Assembly: GCA_026545765.1 (NCBI GenBank) | Contig: CM048842.1 | Location: 45,145,431-45,209,430 of the forward strand | Direction: 5' to 3' | Length of the DNA: 64,000 nucleotides | DNA from: Plantago major | Taxonomy: Eukaryota > Streptophyta > Magnoliopsida > Lamiales > Plantaginaceae | In this document: piece by piece, positions 11,501 through 24,654 of the stretch | How positions within the stretch are numbered: the stretch's first letter is position 1 | How the letters are laid out: every line of letters starts with the position of its first letter | Made by a program: the position numbers and the translations under genes | Notes under the pieces: generated by a model | The model's input: only the letters and a program-made list of their open reading frames with translations | Database searches by the model: none | What the model was told of the DNA's origin: nothing

Positions 11501-13937
11501 CTTGAACACGAATTAAGATTAATGATACTTACGAAATTATTTGAAAGAATTTGTGCAAAAATGCTTTAATGAGTTACGAGTTTTGGACTTACTTCCTCGA
11601 TAGGAAGCTCGAGTCATTTTCTTAGAAACTTTCTCGGTTACGGTATTCTTTCATGTGATGTTGCCTTGGGAGCTTCATCAATTTCCATTGATCACGAGGA
11701 TGTCATAACTTTTCACTTTGCATTTCTACTTACGAATGAGCACGTAAGTAGAAAGTATTGAATATTTTAGAAGAAGTTTAAGATAACCCATGATGAAGAA
11801 TACTTATCTTGATTTTCCTGTACCTTCATGCTAGAAGGCTCGATGATGTGTTCTTGAAACCTTCGGTCTCTGGGTTCGTTTACGGCATTTACACTTTGAT
11901 CTTCCTCTTTCTCGGTTGGAGACTGTTAGAAACATTTACTTTAAATGATTAAGCACATAGACAAATAGTGAAAAGTGTTATCTTAAGAATCAATTATCAC
12001 TGTAGTGCATTTCAGATTTCTTAAGAGGCGAGGTTGGGGTAACCTCCTTCTCAGTTTCTGAGGCAAGCTTTCCAGCTTCCTCTTGTTTCTGTGTTTCTAA
12101 CTCAGCCTGTAACAAAGAATTTTACATAAGTAACAAGATATACAAGCATAAAATTTTTCACAAGGTAGGAGTTAAACCATTCAGCTACCTGAGCATTGTC
12201 AGGCTGATTGGTCTCTGGAACTTGTGACCCTTTTATACTTTGGTCTTCTTGTTCGATCTGACTTCTTTGTTTGAAGTTTTAGGTACTTCACACCTTTCCT
12301 GAGTGTGCAACTCAGTTGCCTCCCCTGGTTGATCATTCTGAGTAGATATCTCAGTTTGATCCCTCTTATTGAGTTGGGGAACCTGCTCTTTTGCAGGATT
12401 TTCTTCAGCATACAACATTGCTGGTAATTCAAAATGGAGTTCATTTACCATTTCATCAACCACTTATGGCTTTTGTGATTGTGGTTGTTGTGGTTGTCTG
12501 GAAGCAGAAGATTGGTCAGTAGAGTGTTCTTCCAGATTTTTAGTTGTGGCGTTTCCATCGACATGCCCGGCACTAAATACCACTCATCGGGGCTTTTGAA
12601 GTTGTGCATAAGCGTTCCACGATGATGTGTTTGCCAACAACCTTTGCTATAGGTGCTTGTTGACAACTTTGAGGTGTAGGTTCTTCTTGAAACCTTATCA
12701 CGATTCTTTATTACAATAACCTTAGCCCTCTTTGTTCTTTCTAGGACTGGAGAGATGACTAGTTCATTATCTTCATCGTCAGAGCTCTCATCAGCATTGG
12801 GAACTGATTGGTCCATTACTCCTGCGATTTCTGCAGATGGGGCTTGGTGCTTTTCACCTGTTTTGGCAACATTAATAAGTTCATCAGCGAGGCATTATCG
12901 AGAATCGACAACCTCGATGGGTGTGTCTTACGATTTGCCAGACTTCTTTCTTGAAGTTACAGGCTTCTTAGTATAACCTTTTCTTCAGATACCTATTCAG
13001 ACTTTTGCTTCTTAGAACCTTTCTGAGACCCAGTAACCTTTTTCATCAAGTTTGTATACTCATATTTGTAGAGTAGATTACTGTTAGCTATTTCAGCCGT
13101 CTCTCTGAGCTCAATGCCAAGCTTCTCCAGCAAGTAGCATATCTTCAGACCATAGCCTACTATGGCCTTGGGCTCAGCTAGTCCTTTGGTGATCTTAGGC
13201 TCGAAGCCTTGAATCTTCTTTACAAACTTCATGAAGGCGTACTTTCCCCAGTTAAAAGGGTTTTCCAGCCTTTTGTCTTGTTGATTCAGCAAAAACATCA
13301 TGATCCATCGTTCTTGGCTTATCTGGTCAGCACCTCCTTGTAGACCATCAAAGCATCTGTGAAGAATGAGAGCCAATACATCCCAGTGAACCATTAGATG
13401 TCTGGTTCGGATGTCAGCAAGCTTGAACTTCGGTGGGTGTATCGATTTTCAAGATCACACTGCGTCATGCAATTTTTAACACCTTCAAGGAGATCATCAT
13501 CCTTGGTGTTTATTTCAAAATGCTTTCAAGATTTTGAAGATCAAACAACTTCTGAAAGTTGTTAAGTCGGAAGGATTTCCTTTCCTTAGGCGAGGTTTTG
13601 AGACACTATTGCGGTGCCTTCAAAACACGAAATTATCTGAGTTGTTGTAGAATTCCAACATCAGTGAAGAAATTCCACTTAGGCGGCGGATAGAAAACCC
13701 TTGATTTGTGCCTTTTCAAGCATGTCGAGAATCGACTTTCTGTCGGCTTGGTTCTCTATTGCGATCGTGAGGTATTCCTCGACCATGGCACCACCCAAAT
13801 CATTACGTGATTTGAAGTCCAATGGTCGATTAAAATCTCCTACCGATTCGGTTGTTCATAATAACCAACTCTGGTGCTTGCTTTTCAATGATACCGGTGG
13901 AGGATTGAATTTGTGTGGAAGAATTCTTTGGGGCCAT
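8568..13937 (-). pseudogene. Element A accessory (post-pol) gene, broken copy
   Basis: Downstream of RNase H, in the same sense as pol, coding pieces run from an ATG at 13937 to about 8568. They include MVHWDVLALILHRCFDGLQG (about 13394), a Ser/Glu/Asp-rich stretch with DQSVPNADESSDDEDNE, an acidic piece with QEDEDHWADYSDDEEDKT (about 10300), RFNLDDDEET, and a C-terminal piece with LLYDYSMISKGLEI. One intron is intact at 12107-12188. The other acceptors visible in element B are altered here, where CAG has become ACG-like. I see no membrane segment and no recognised domain. Position fits the extra or env-like ORF of SIRE-type Copia elements, but function is unknown. The downstream frames are interrupted many times. 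Confidence 0.6.
12107..12188 (-). other. Intron 1 of accessory gene (element A)
   Basis: On the minus strand the exon ends ATGCTCAG, followed by gtagctga; the intron ends tttgttacag and the next exon starts GCTGAGTTAG. 82 nt, GT-AG, both flanking exons open. The equivalent donor in element B is altered. Confidence 0.75.
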
Positions 13938-14120
13938 CTCTTTATATAGTGTAGGAATTTGGATTGGTGTTTGAAAGAGATTTGATTAAGTAATTCTTTG
14001 CGGAAAAACTTAATCTTGATTTGCGAGATTGTAGAAGGTTTGCGGAGAATCGAGAATGTTTTGCTATTTTTGTAAGTCGAATTTTGGATTAGGCGAAAGT
14101 GATTTCTTTTGCCAAAATCC

Positions 14121-14130
14121 TATATATATA
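14121..14130 (-). promoter_or_regulatory. Possible internal TATA box upstream of the accessory gene (A)
   Basis: TATATATA followed by GGATTTTGG on the minus strand, about 185 nt before the accessory ATG at 13937. It is conserved at 41905-41914 in element B. The rest of the inter-ORF gap (about 13938-14696) is non-coding. It could drive a separate transcript; no functional evidence. Confidence 0.3.
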
Positions 14131-14696
14131 ACAATAGAATCTCAGCATAAATACATACAAATTGATTTTGTGTATGCGTGTCATGATTTACTGTGGCGTG
14201 AGCAAAGCTAATTCGGCATTAAATGCAAAGTGGGCTTTGTCGAATTTTCTGATCCACTATTCTTTGTGAATTAATTTCCACCGTATAGATCAAACGCTTA
14301 ATTTCATCAAGGGTCACCATTGCTTCTTCAGCAATGATAACAATCAACAAGTGTAATTGTGTCCATTTAATGAATTTTGGCTATTAGCTATCTGAATCAC
14401 GTTTTTGTATGACCAAGAACACTGTTTGCATCTGAATTTGTCTTATACTTAGGATTTTTCCAAGTTTTTCATTAAGATAGAAATAATGCGAATTTCAAGA
14501 GAGTAGTTATTGCGGATAGTTGTACTATTCTCCTTTGTGTTCCCGTTTATAGAGTGATTCGGATATCGAGTTCCGTCTCGAGAGATCTTAAGCATCTTTT
14601 TGCTCTTTAGCCTTTTGACTTACGGATACCGTTCAGTTCTCTTTTCTCTTCTCTGGATGCCGTTCGGATACCTCTTCTCTGGATGCCGTTCAGTTC

Positions 14697-17600
14697 CTAA
14701 ACTTTTAGGTTCATTGGTAGTTCCATTAGTCCAAGACTATGTCTTAAGGCTAAGAATCTACTTTCTTGTAGTGGCTTAGTGAAGATATCTGCAAGTTGGT
14801 CTTCAGTGCCAATCTTGAGTATATCTATATTGCCTTTTTCAACATGGTCTCTGATGAAGTGATGTCTAACATCAATATGCTTTGTTCTGGCATGAAATTT
14901 AGGATTCTGTGTAATCGCAATAGTACTTGTGTTGTCACAGTAAATGGGAGTTTTCTCTTCATCGAGTCCATAGTCTTTAAGTTGTTGTTGTATCCACAGA
15001 ATTTGTGTTGCACAACAACCGTGACAATATATTGACCTACGTGGTAGAAGTTGCAATTGAGTTTTTCTTCTTGCTAAACCACGAGATAAGTCTAGTACCC
15101 AGAAACGGACAAGTTCCTGAGGTGCTTTTCCTATCAAGCAGTGATCCAGCATAATTAGCGTCTGAGTACCCAGCTAAACTCAATCCGCTCTCTTTAGGAT
15201 ACCACAATCCTACATCTATTGTACCTTTTACATACCTTAATATTCTCATAGCAATGTTGTAGTGTGTTTGCATCAGATTTGTCTGAAATCTAGCACACAC
15301 TCCAACGGCGTATTGAATATCAGGTCTACTTGCAGTGAGGTAAAGTAGTGAACCTATCAATTTCCTATACTTATGTTCTTCAACACTCTTATCGATTGAT
15401 TATAGGTCATTTTGGTTCCAATGCTCATAGGTATCTTAGCATTCTTTTCAGAAGGCTTAAGATTGAATTTTGTGAGCATATCTTTTGCATACTTTGTTTG
15501 ACTAATGAATATTCCATCATTGAGTTGCTTGACTTGCAATCCTAGAAAATAATTCATTTCTCCCATCATGCTCATCTCAAACTTACTTTTCATGAGATTT
15601 GCAAAGTCATTACAAAGTTGCTTGTCCTTAGATCCAAATATGATGTCATCAACATATACTTGAACTAAGAGTAGTTTCCCATCATGATTTAAGGTAAATA
15701 AAGTTTTATCAACATCACCTTTCTTGAAACCACTTTCCGAAGGTATTTGGCCAAAGTGTCATACCATGCTCTTGGAGCTGTTTGATCCATCTGAGCTTTA
15801 CATGGTTTATAGACCATTCTACTTTACGAGGAAACTTCAAAGCGGTGGTTGCTCAACATAAACTTCTTACGCAAGTTCACCGTTCAAGAATGCACTTTTG
15901 GTGATAAACTTTAAAATCTTTATGAATTGCAAAGGCTAGAAAAGTCTTATTGCATCAATCGCTTGGTGCATATGACTCATCAAAATCTAAGCCTTGATGC
16001 AGGTAAATCCCTTGGCAACCAATCTTGCTTTGTTTACGGTTATTTCACGATTCATTCATTTGTTTACGAAAACCCATTTAGTTCCAATCACGGATATTCC
16101 TTCCACAAATGGAACTAGTTTCGGACTTTGTTTCTCTCAAATTGATCCACCTCTTCTTGCATTGCGAGATCCGATCTTGGTCTCCTAATGCTTCTTCTAT
16201 ATTTTAGGTTCAATATTTGAGATGAAACATCGAAAGAGAATTAGCATTTTCACTATTGCTCTCTAGTCCTAACACCTTGATTAATTGGTCGAATCACATC
16301 TTTTGCGGGATGATCCTTGATCCATCTCATCATAGGTTTAGTGCTAGTAGGATCAATATCGAAATGATTTGAATGTGAATCCTTTGGGATTTTGATTTGA
16401 TAATTTTTCGATATCTAAGACATTTTGCTCCTCGGAAGGGCAATTAATGTCGACACTTATTCGATGTTTGAGCTATCTGGAACATGTCTTTTAGAGATTG
16501 TTTCGGAGATAGCTTCATGATGAATATCTTGATTTCCATTTACGGAAGTTTCATAGGAAGTTCTTCATCATGTTTGTGAGTCATCTGGTTGTTACTAGGC
16601 ATATCAAGCTTTTCTCGTCGAGTCATCCTCACTTTCCATAATGATGTTTCTCCTTTACGAGGATTCTTCTTGAATCCCTCAACATTAGTTCTTTGAACCT
16701 TTACGAGTTCATCATTAGGAGGTGTTTTCTTACTTCCTTCATAGAATCTGACATGAGGATTCTTCAATTTTCTTTGTTCTTTTGTTGTAAATTACGTGAA
16801 GCTTTGCTATTAGTGGAATAACGAAAATACACCTTCATACGCCTTTGGTTGAAATGTTCTCGGATAATCTTTTCCATTGTTTAGAACAAAACATCTACAA
16901 CGAAATACTCTCATATGTTTGATATTAGGGGTCTACCGACCAAGATTTCATAGGGGTCTTGTCATGGTGTTTGTTTATCAAACATACATTACGAGTGTAG
17001 CGGTGTGTTTACGACTTCACCCGATAAACTTCACTTATTTCGGTGTCATTAGCATCGTCCTTGACTTCTTTAAGGGTTCTGTTTTCCTTTACGCAACACC
17101 ATTTTGTTGAGGTGTTCTTCTGACGGAGGAAAGTTGGTGTTGTATACCTTTGCGGTACAAAACTCCTTTATGTCTTGGTTGACAAACTCGATACCATAGT
17201 GCATTACGATTGCAGATACCTTGTCATTTTCATGACTTCAAGCTTTTTGACAAGTTTGGTATCTCCACCACGGCATCAGTTGTGTTTGAAAAACAACCCA
17301 GTGAATCTTGAGAAGTCATCTACAACAACGGACCATACTTCTTTCTGCATAACTAATTCTGAGATGATACAAAAGATCCATGTGTAATAGTTGCAATGGT
17401 CTAACACTTAGAGTGTACGATTTTGGACTTGAAAGAGATCTTAGATTGTTTCCCCATCGGCATGAGCAGATACCATCCTTTACGAAAGATGTTTTGGGAA
17501 GGCGACCACTAACTCTTTCTTGGCAAGTCATTCGGAGTTTTGAAGTTCAAGTGACTCATTCTTTTGTGCCATAACGGTGCTCTTACGTGACCAGATTGAC

Positions 17601-20433
17601 TCACCATGAGACATTCTTGATTGTGGCGGATGCCAATCGGCAACATAAAGACTACCTTTCCGAGCAACCAAGGTATGCTGCTTTGACTCATTGTCAATTA
17701 GTTTGCGATATTTTGCTTTGAATTTTATAGTAAAACCTTTATGCAAGCTGGCTCATGCTAAATAGATTACATTTCAAATCCTTAACATATGTCGTCGGTA
17801 ATTGTTAATGTTCCCAATTTAGCGTTGCGAATCGAGAGGATTTAATTCTCCTCCATCAAATCGATATCGGTCACGTGTTGCAAGCTTTGTAATCGACGGA
17901 TTTGATTTATCTCTGTCATGTGCTTTTCGCATCCACTATCAAATAGCCATTGTGCTTTAGTCCGGAAGCATTACGCACTGACGAGAAAGCAGAGATTAGG
18001 TTCTCAATTTACAGTTGGAACCTTCAGGACTAAACAATCTTCCAGTAGGAATCCATTTTTGAATGAATTTCCTTGGAACATTCTTTTGTCTGATAGGAAC
18101 ATAAGGAGGAATTCTAATTAAATGATTATCATTATTAAGAATCATTTTCTTCCTTGTGTGTTCCTAGGTGCTCCATTTGGTGCTTTCAGATACCTGTCAG
18201 GTTTCTGAGTTTTCTTTTCAGCAAACTTAGCTTTCCTTGCCAGATTTCTTCTAGCACTGGCATTCAGATTTTCAGTGGCTTGATTCAACTTCCACTTCCG
18301 ATAATTGCTTTGAGCAATTCTAGCCTTTAGCCATCGTTCTTGCTCCTGTTTGTATTCATGAGCAAGTTGTTTCCCGATGCCTTTATAGCCAATACCGTTT
18401 CGAGCACTTGAAGCTTTCTGAGATCTTTTCTCAGCAGCTTTGCTAGTCTCTAGTTGGTCCAATTTCTTTCCAGAAAAAGTGACATGGGAGAATTTGCCAG
18501 CTCTTGCAATTCTACCCTTTTGAGAGACATAGCATTGTGGGTGTTTACACTTTTCAGTGTTGTGTTTCTTTTCAGAGACGTGCCCAACAGTTTTGTTTTT
18601 GACTTGTTTTTCCCACAAAGGTTTAGTCGCAACTGCCTTTCCTTTGTCAACAATCTTCGTCTTGGCCGATACTATAGATAGCATGGGAACCATCTTCTTT
18701 GAGTACTTACAATGTTCTTCTTTCCTCACTCTTATTGAGTGATAGAACAATCTGTACGTGTATTATTGAATCCTTTCTTCTGAAGGATCTCTTAAGTAAG
18801 ATTGTACTTGATGAGTGTCACTAGCTTTGGCATAAGATTGAAAAGATAATTCTTTCTTTTGAGTTCCTTGTTCTCGAGAAGATCTTCATATTTCTTTTCG
18901 TAATTGACCATTGCTTCTTTATGTGACTTTTAGGTCGGATATCGAGCTTTGAGAAATGCATTTTGACATCCTTTTCTCGGATATCTTAACTAATTGAAAT
19001 TTTCCTTTCGAGAGAATTCTTTTCTTCTTCAAGATTTTGGCTCTAGCTCGGATCATTAGAAATTCTCTTTCATAGATGTCGAGTTCTTTCACGAGATTTT
19101 CTAGATCTTTTATTTCTTCTTCATCACTTTCATAAGTATAACAAGAAGTATGTGTTACCTCATCACATAAGACATATTTCTATGTTAGAGATATACGGAC
19201 CGTCGATTTGAAACTCCACACATTTCATTCTTCTTGAGGCCGAAGTCGATTATATCATGAGTAACTCCACATAATTCTGGTGATGGTAAGGTTGAGTCAT
19301 CTGAATTGTCATCTTCAGAATCTGTCTTAACGTCTAGAGCATCCAGTTGAGTTTGGATTTTCTTTCTTTCTTCAGTTAATAAAGCTTTACGGCTTCGAAG
19401 ATTCTTCTATCTTTCTTGTCACTGTCCTTAGTTTGTTGAAGCGGGACAATCCTTCTTAGTGACCGGTTTACGACAATAGAAACATATATCGTTTCAATTC
19501 CTACTTCCTCGATACATGATGCTTTACGAAATGGCTTGTTGTTGAGCTTTGCATATTTTGTCTTGGTGATAGTTTGAACTAGATGCTTTTGACTTCTCTT
19601 TGGCTTCTTCTCTCAATTTCTCGACTGACATATTTGCTCATTTGATTTGCAGCAAGAGCATCCTCAGTCTCTTCCTTACTTTTCTTCTTTTCAGAAGTTC
19701 CTTGAGCAACTAGAGCAATATACGCAACTTTTCGGTTGTTTGTTCTCTTTGTGTTGTCTCATAATCAGCCGTAGCAAGATGTGAGAAGAGTTCCTTTGGG
19801 TGATATTTGTTATTCCTTGGTTAAAATAAAAGAATTTAGTATGCTCCGGTTGTGATTAAGACTTGACAATAGTCTTAATCTTTTACATTGGGAGTATCAT
19901 TCTTTCCCAAGTCTTGCCATATCACTCATGAGAGTGGTAAATCTGAAATCAAGTTCTTCGAGTTTGGTGGGTCCTTGTTTGAAATTTTGAAATTTCAACT
20001 TGAGAACTTTGAACTTGTTTTCTTTGGTTTCTCGATTAAACTGATTTCTTCAATCGGTTGCGAGCAACTTTCGCCGTTTAGCACCCCAGTTTACCTGTAT
20101 GTGCTCAGTGTCGATCGATGATGATATTACGAGCTTGACCATCGAGACGATTTCTCTTGGCATCTTAGATGTCGAGTTCTCTGGGCTTTGGTTCGTAAAT
20201 AACTTGACTAGTAGATCTCCCACTTGTTGACGCATCAGTTTGTGAAGATCCTTCGCTTTGATCTCTGTCTCTACCATTAAAAACCTCCATGACTTGTTGA
20301 AGTTGTTGAATGACTATTGGGCCATTCTTTATCACTTGATCATTTCGTCACTTATGGCTTCAAGGTGGAGCATCATGTTATTTTCCATTTCTCGTAGTTC
20401 TACGGTTTGAGCAGGTGCATCACTCAGAGACAT
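14697..20433 (-). pseudogene. Element A gag-pol (Copia order), frameshifted
   Basis: gag starts at the ATG at 20433 (MSLSDAP). A CCHC zinc knuckle lies at 19443-19485 (CFYCRK...KKDCP). A basic linker ORF of 202 codons (18142-18750) follows. The protease motif FDSGCEKHMT has its DSG at 17932-17940. GAG-pre-integrase HHCC pieces lie at about 17320-17580. RT has YVDD at 15645-15656, and RNase H has DRKSTSG, CDNTSTIAI and HIDVRHHFIRD, ending about 14697. The order PR-IN-RT-RH defines Ty1/Copia. Frames break where CCAG is CCG (15737), GCCTG is GCTG (about 15778), and TCTGATTCAG is TCGATTGAT (15391). The same sites are intact in element B, so the breaks may be consensus errors rather than decay. 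Confidence 0.88.
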
Positions 20434-20530
20434 TCTGCACATAACACACAAATTAAATAGTCCTCGAAAATGGACAAAGTTCCTTCACCTATCAGGGATC
20501 TAGGTTCGTCACGGAAGGCTTGTGAACCTC

Positions 20531-20543
20531 TGCTCTGATACCA
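20531..20543 (-). other. Primer binding site of element A (initiator tRNA-Met type)
   Basis: The minus strand reads TGGTATCAGAGCA, two bases inside the 5' LTR, complementary to the 3' end of plant initiator tRNA-Met. This is the usual Copia primer. Confidence 0.92.
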
Positions 20544-20545
20544 CT

Positions 20546-22154
20546 TGTTGGTCGGATAACGGCAAAGTAAAAGACTAGAGGGGGTGAATAGTCTTTTAAA
20601 AACTATTTCTCGAGATATACTGTAGATATCGATACTTAGATCGAGCCTTGGAAGACTTAAGATAGATAAGTGCGAAGCAGTTAAAGAGTGTGTGTGTGTG
20701 TGTGTGTTCTTTGAAATGTAAGTCTGAGAAAAGTAAATAACCAGCAAGTATAGTGGTATCGGAGGTGGCGTAATCCTCCAACTAATCACTTGGTCTTCGA
20801 AAGACCTAGAATTCACTAGAATAGATAATTGAGGTCACCTTACAAAATCCTATTCTAAGATTCCTTAAACAAATGGTTCCCGACCAAATGTTCCCCTGAG
20901 TTGTTCCCGGCTTTCCACGAGTACTCCAATACTTTCGAAACCTTTTGAGCTATTCCTAGCTTCCCAAGCTAAGTACTTCACATGCTCAATAACCTTGAGT
21001 TATTCCTTAGTTTCTCAAACTAAGTACTTCACATACTCACGCTTGATGATGGTGTTGGTTTTGGTTTGAGTTGTCAGATGAGCTTCTTTAATAACTTTTC
21101 AGTTAATCAGATAGCTCTGTGAATCAAGTATACTTAATAAACTTTGCAATGTATAGTATCTTGTTCTTTTTACTAACCCAAGTCTATGATAATTGTTCAA
21201 GATAATGAATCTCAGATACTTGATCTTTCGATTCAACTCTTTCACAAATAGCAGTGCTTGTTTAGGATCAGGACGCTTAGAACTTTAGTACTACTTAAGA
21301 TCGGAGCTTTGGTGCATGAGCTTTGAGGATAAGTAGTTTGCTTGAAGAATATGTTACGTGTAAATGGTGTTGATAAGTTACGTGTATCTAAGGTTCGTGT
21401 GTCTTCTCAAGCGATCTAAGTGTTGATATTTATAAATGAATTTGAATGCCTTGGTTGAATAGTATCCGTTAAACCGTCAAATTCAAACTATTGATATCTG
21501 TGTGTATAATCTTTATAGCGAGTTTGTCTTCTTCTTGAAGGTACCGTTGCTTTTGTTCGGACATCTATGTCGTGCATTAAATGCATTGTACTATACTTTT
21601 TGTCTGGTGCCAGCGGAACTATGCTTTGTCTGAGACTTAACTTTATCGATTTCTACGAGTTTTAGCACGTCCTTACCTTTAACCCGGATACCACTTTTAT
21701 TGAAACAACTTTGTTTGCAATATATATTTCTTTATCGAAATGTGGTTTAAAGCTCGAGGTATCGAGTGTAGATATCTGTGGACACTTTCCTTGTTTTCGG
21801 ATGGACCTCTTGACTTCTCGGATATCTCTTGTGACATGATTTGTTTAGCAATCATTCCGTCTTTAAGAAATCGGCCAAGGTATCGCAAAACTATTTCAGT
21901 AATCTTGTGCAGTTTCTTCAAATCTTCAATGTCGTTGAACTTGTTCTGCTTGGATGTCTTCTTCTTGGTCTTCTCTTCATAAAATAAAAATTACATTTTG
22001 AGACCTAACATCATATACAAGATTAGCTAGACTATCATACTTAGTAGGTTTCCTCTTTTACAATGTTCAAGTGAACCAAGATTACTAATCACCTTTCTGA
22101 GACTAAGATAAGTCATCATGTTGCTGATCAAAATCTAAATAGATATTCCTAACA
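20546..22154 (-). repeat. Element A 5' LTR
   Basis: 1,609 bp, collinear with 6606-8242. It ends ATATTCCTAACA before the GTTAC target repeat. The oligo-G run is only five bases here. A TATAAATAT box lies at 21426-21434 on the minus strand. Confidence 0.9.
21426..21434 (-). promoter_or_regulatory. LTR TATA box, element A
   Basis: TATAAATAT on the minus strand within the 5' LTR, conserved in all four LTRs. It would place the U3/R border about 30 nt downstream, leaving roughly 850 nt of R-U5. Confidence 0.6.
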
Positions 22155-22159
22155 GTTAC

Positions 22160-23287
22160 AATCCTATCATTAGCTAAATCCCTTTAGCCCAAAGTTCCCA
22201 ACTTTGTAATTGAGATAATTCCTAGCTTCGAAAAGTAAGTACTTCCAGGCCCAGGGTTTTTTGCAGTCTCCGGGAGTGAGTTCTTCATCCCTCTCCTTAA
22301 GGGTTTTTCATTAATCTTCCAGATCAAGCACTTCCTCCCTTCACGCCGTTTTGTTTGTTTGGTTGTCTCCTCGGTGTTGTATGGACAAAATCAAAGCACT
22401 ACTTAGCAACTTATTCAGTTACTAGGACTTATAATGAGGTTAGATTCTAGGTTCTTATCTTTCAAGGTTCCAAAGACTTAAATGAATTAACAATACTTTC
22501 TCCAGTGAATAAGAACTAATGAAGTCGTAACAGTTCAAGTTCTTTCTTGACTACTGGTTTATCAAATTAAGATGGTGGGACTCTCGAGACAAGGCTAGAA
22601 AATTAAAGGAAAGCCACAAATTTTGTCTTGCCTCTTGTAGATCACTCAAATACTCTCTTTAATATGATCTTTCAAATGTGTTCTTCAATGTTTTCCAAGT
22701 GTCCTGAAGTGTTTGTTTCCCAGTCACTAAGTCCGTCCGTTTATAGTGTAAAAATAGTTTCGTTGAATAATATATCCGTTGGACAATATCTCATCGTTGG
22801 AGCGTATGTTTATCACAAATTTGGGAGATAGTACACTGTCCTTAGTTTGTCTTATTCAACCGTCTAGCAGAATTGTTGGTACCTTGTACTTTTTTTACAA
22901 TGCATTAACACTCCTTGCCCCCTTGGTCTAACGGATAGTTCACTAAGTGACTTTGAAGCTAAGTGAGTTATCGTTTACTTAACTTATCCATCGTGATGAA
23001 CACTACTATACATTTTGGAGACTTTCTTCCTTGTTTAACTCCTTCCTTGTAGTGCGTCACCTTTAGATGCGGATGCAAGGTCTATGTAAATCTTGACTTG
23101 GTAAACGAAAATTACATCTTTGAAAACCTAACACCTATACAAGTTTTAATAAATTTATCAGTCAGTGATGTACCTATTTTACATGTGTCATTCTGAAAAC
23201 TATAAGGAGTAAGAGTACTACTACCAGTCTACTGATAAACTATGGCCATGTGAATTGCTCATCAAAATCTAAACAAGTGTCCTAATA
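22160..23287 (-). mobile_element. Solo LTR, right part (split by element A)
   Basis: Continues the LTR-like sequence interrupted at 6605. Words such as GTTCCCAACTTTG, TTCCTAGCTTC and CTGATAAACTATG...TCATCAAAATCTAAAC parallel the family LTR in order. It ends CCTAATA where the family ends CCTAACA, one C-to-T change. The 5-bp CTCAT target repeat follows at 23288-23292 and matches 5975-5979. Divergence is much greater than between A and B, so it is an older insertion reduced to one LTR. Confidence 0.82.
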
Positions 23288-23510
23288 CTCATGAACTCAA
23301 AATCAGCACCAGGAGTCAAATACATAACATAATTTTTAATCTCTTGCACAATCTAATTAGTTGGAGCTATGATTGCTCTATCCTGAAAGTAATAGTCATC
23401 AATCATTAGGTCCACCAACATCCCCATCTCCAACACGCAACAACCACTCGGCAAATTCTCTAACGGTATCGACCCCATGCATATAACTGCCCATCTGTAT
23501 AAAACAGTAG

Positions 23511-24654
23511 TGATGCGCTCAAAATTTATACTTATAAAACACAAGTAGCAAAGCGATTGTTATAGACAGACAAGGCTTAAACCACAGGGTCATTCTCTCG
23601 AGGAATTGATTAAGCTAGTTCTAAAGAATAGACTCACTTGTGTTTGTTGTAAACAGATAGTGCGGATAGTGATACTTCAACCCTAGAATAAAACCTAACA
23701 TGCACAAGACAAGTAAAACCTAGGTCATGAAATTCTACAAACAATGAAGCTAAATAAATCCTTTCATGAAGTGTCTTGTCTGATTTAATTAATGGTACAT
23801 TAGTCATGATTCATCGCCTTGCTATTGAAAGTACAACCAAATAAGGCTATAAGTATGTAATCCTTGCAAAGAGCACATCACGAGCTATCAATCATACGGA
23901 TATAGCTAATGGATGATTAAATACTAACAAGTTAACAAATACCGAGATTCGATGTCGAGGTAACAACACATCGCGTCTGAGCTAAATAGTAGTTACGATT
24001 GATACAGATAAATCGGTGACGAAGATCGTCTGAAAGGAAATAATGATTCTATTGAAAGAGAGATTGGATCTCTAGAGTGTTTACAATGCTTGAATTGAAA
24101 GAAAATAGATTAAGAAGGTTTGAAGATAGGTTTAAGATTGAATACAAGTGACCTATTTATAGAACCAATGAAGTAGAAATTCAAAATCATGGGAAAAAGC
24201 GCGAGAAATCGTGGTTGAGCGGTCTTTTCGATTACTCACATGGTGAGCCTCTTTTAGTTCTGGCTGCTTGTGATGCGCTTTCTAACTGCGTGGTATTACA
24301 TTCGGTTTTGTTCTTACGGACATGGTGAGCCTCCGTGTTGCTGGAGCTCACCCCGGTGAGCCTCCCATCCGGAAAAGCTCCCATTTTCCCACTTCTTCAT
24401 ATTTTTACTCCATTTTCTTAACCTCCTTTGAGTAGTGGCCCATTACTTGGCCTTAGTGTGTTTCTAGAAGCTTGGATAAGCGATTTTATATCTCCTCAAT
24501 TCCTTGCCTTTTACACTAAAACACATAAAAAAGTACAAAAATACACAAAATATCCAAACGTGAAAATGCACTAAAACACTACAAAAATGGGCTAAAGGAC
24601 ATAAAAAAATATGGTAAAAAAGACTAAATGAGTCGTTAAAATATCGCTTCATCA
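23511..24654. mobile_element. Putative solo LTR or short LTR element (~1.14 kb)
   Basis: The unit begins TGATGCGCTCAAAATTT and ends CGCTTCATCA (TG...CA). Flanks AGTAG and ATTAG agree at four of five bases. Near the left end it holds the phrase ACCACAGGGTCATTCTCTCGAGG, a type of sequence common in plant LTR repeats. No coding domain, PBS or PPT is visible inside. Confidence 0.5.

Larger units (their letters stand above)
6606..22154 (-). mobile_element. Copia LTR retrotransposon, element A (~15.5 kb)
   Basis: A complete-looking element on the minus strand, with LTRs 6606-8242 (3' LTR) and 20546-22154 (5' LTR). Both ends are TG...CA and the 5-bp target duplication GTTAC is perfect (6601-6605, 22155-22159). 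An initiator-Met PBS lies next to the 5' LTR and a purine PPT next to the 3' LTR. The order gag, protease, integrase, RT, RNase H is that of Ty1/Copia. About 5.5 kb of extra sense-strand coding sequence follows RNase H before the 3' LTR, a layout known from SIRE/Maximus-type Copia elements with a downstream ORF. The frames are broken at many points, often at CAG/CTG sites that are intact in element B. It is inserted in an older solo LTR of its own family. Confidence 0.93.

Noticed and set aside
20424-20816. 130-codon ORF across the PBS and 5' LTR of element A
   Set aside because: It spans the PBS and LTR and includes the GT microsatellite; non-coding part of the element.
6606-22154. CAG/CTG loss explained by methyl-cytosine deamination or RIP
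   Set aside because: Deamination gives C-to-T/G-to-A (TTG, CAA). The observed changes create CG or ACG and single-base indels.
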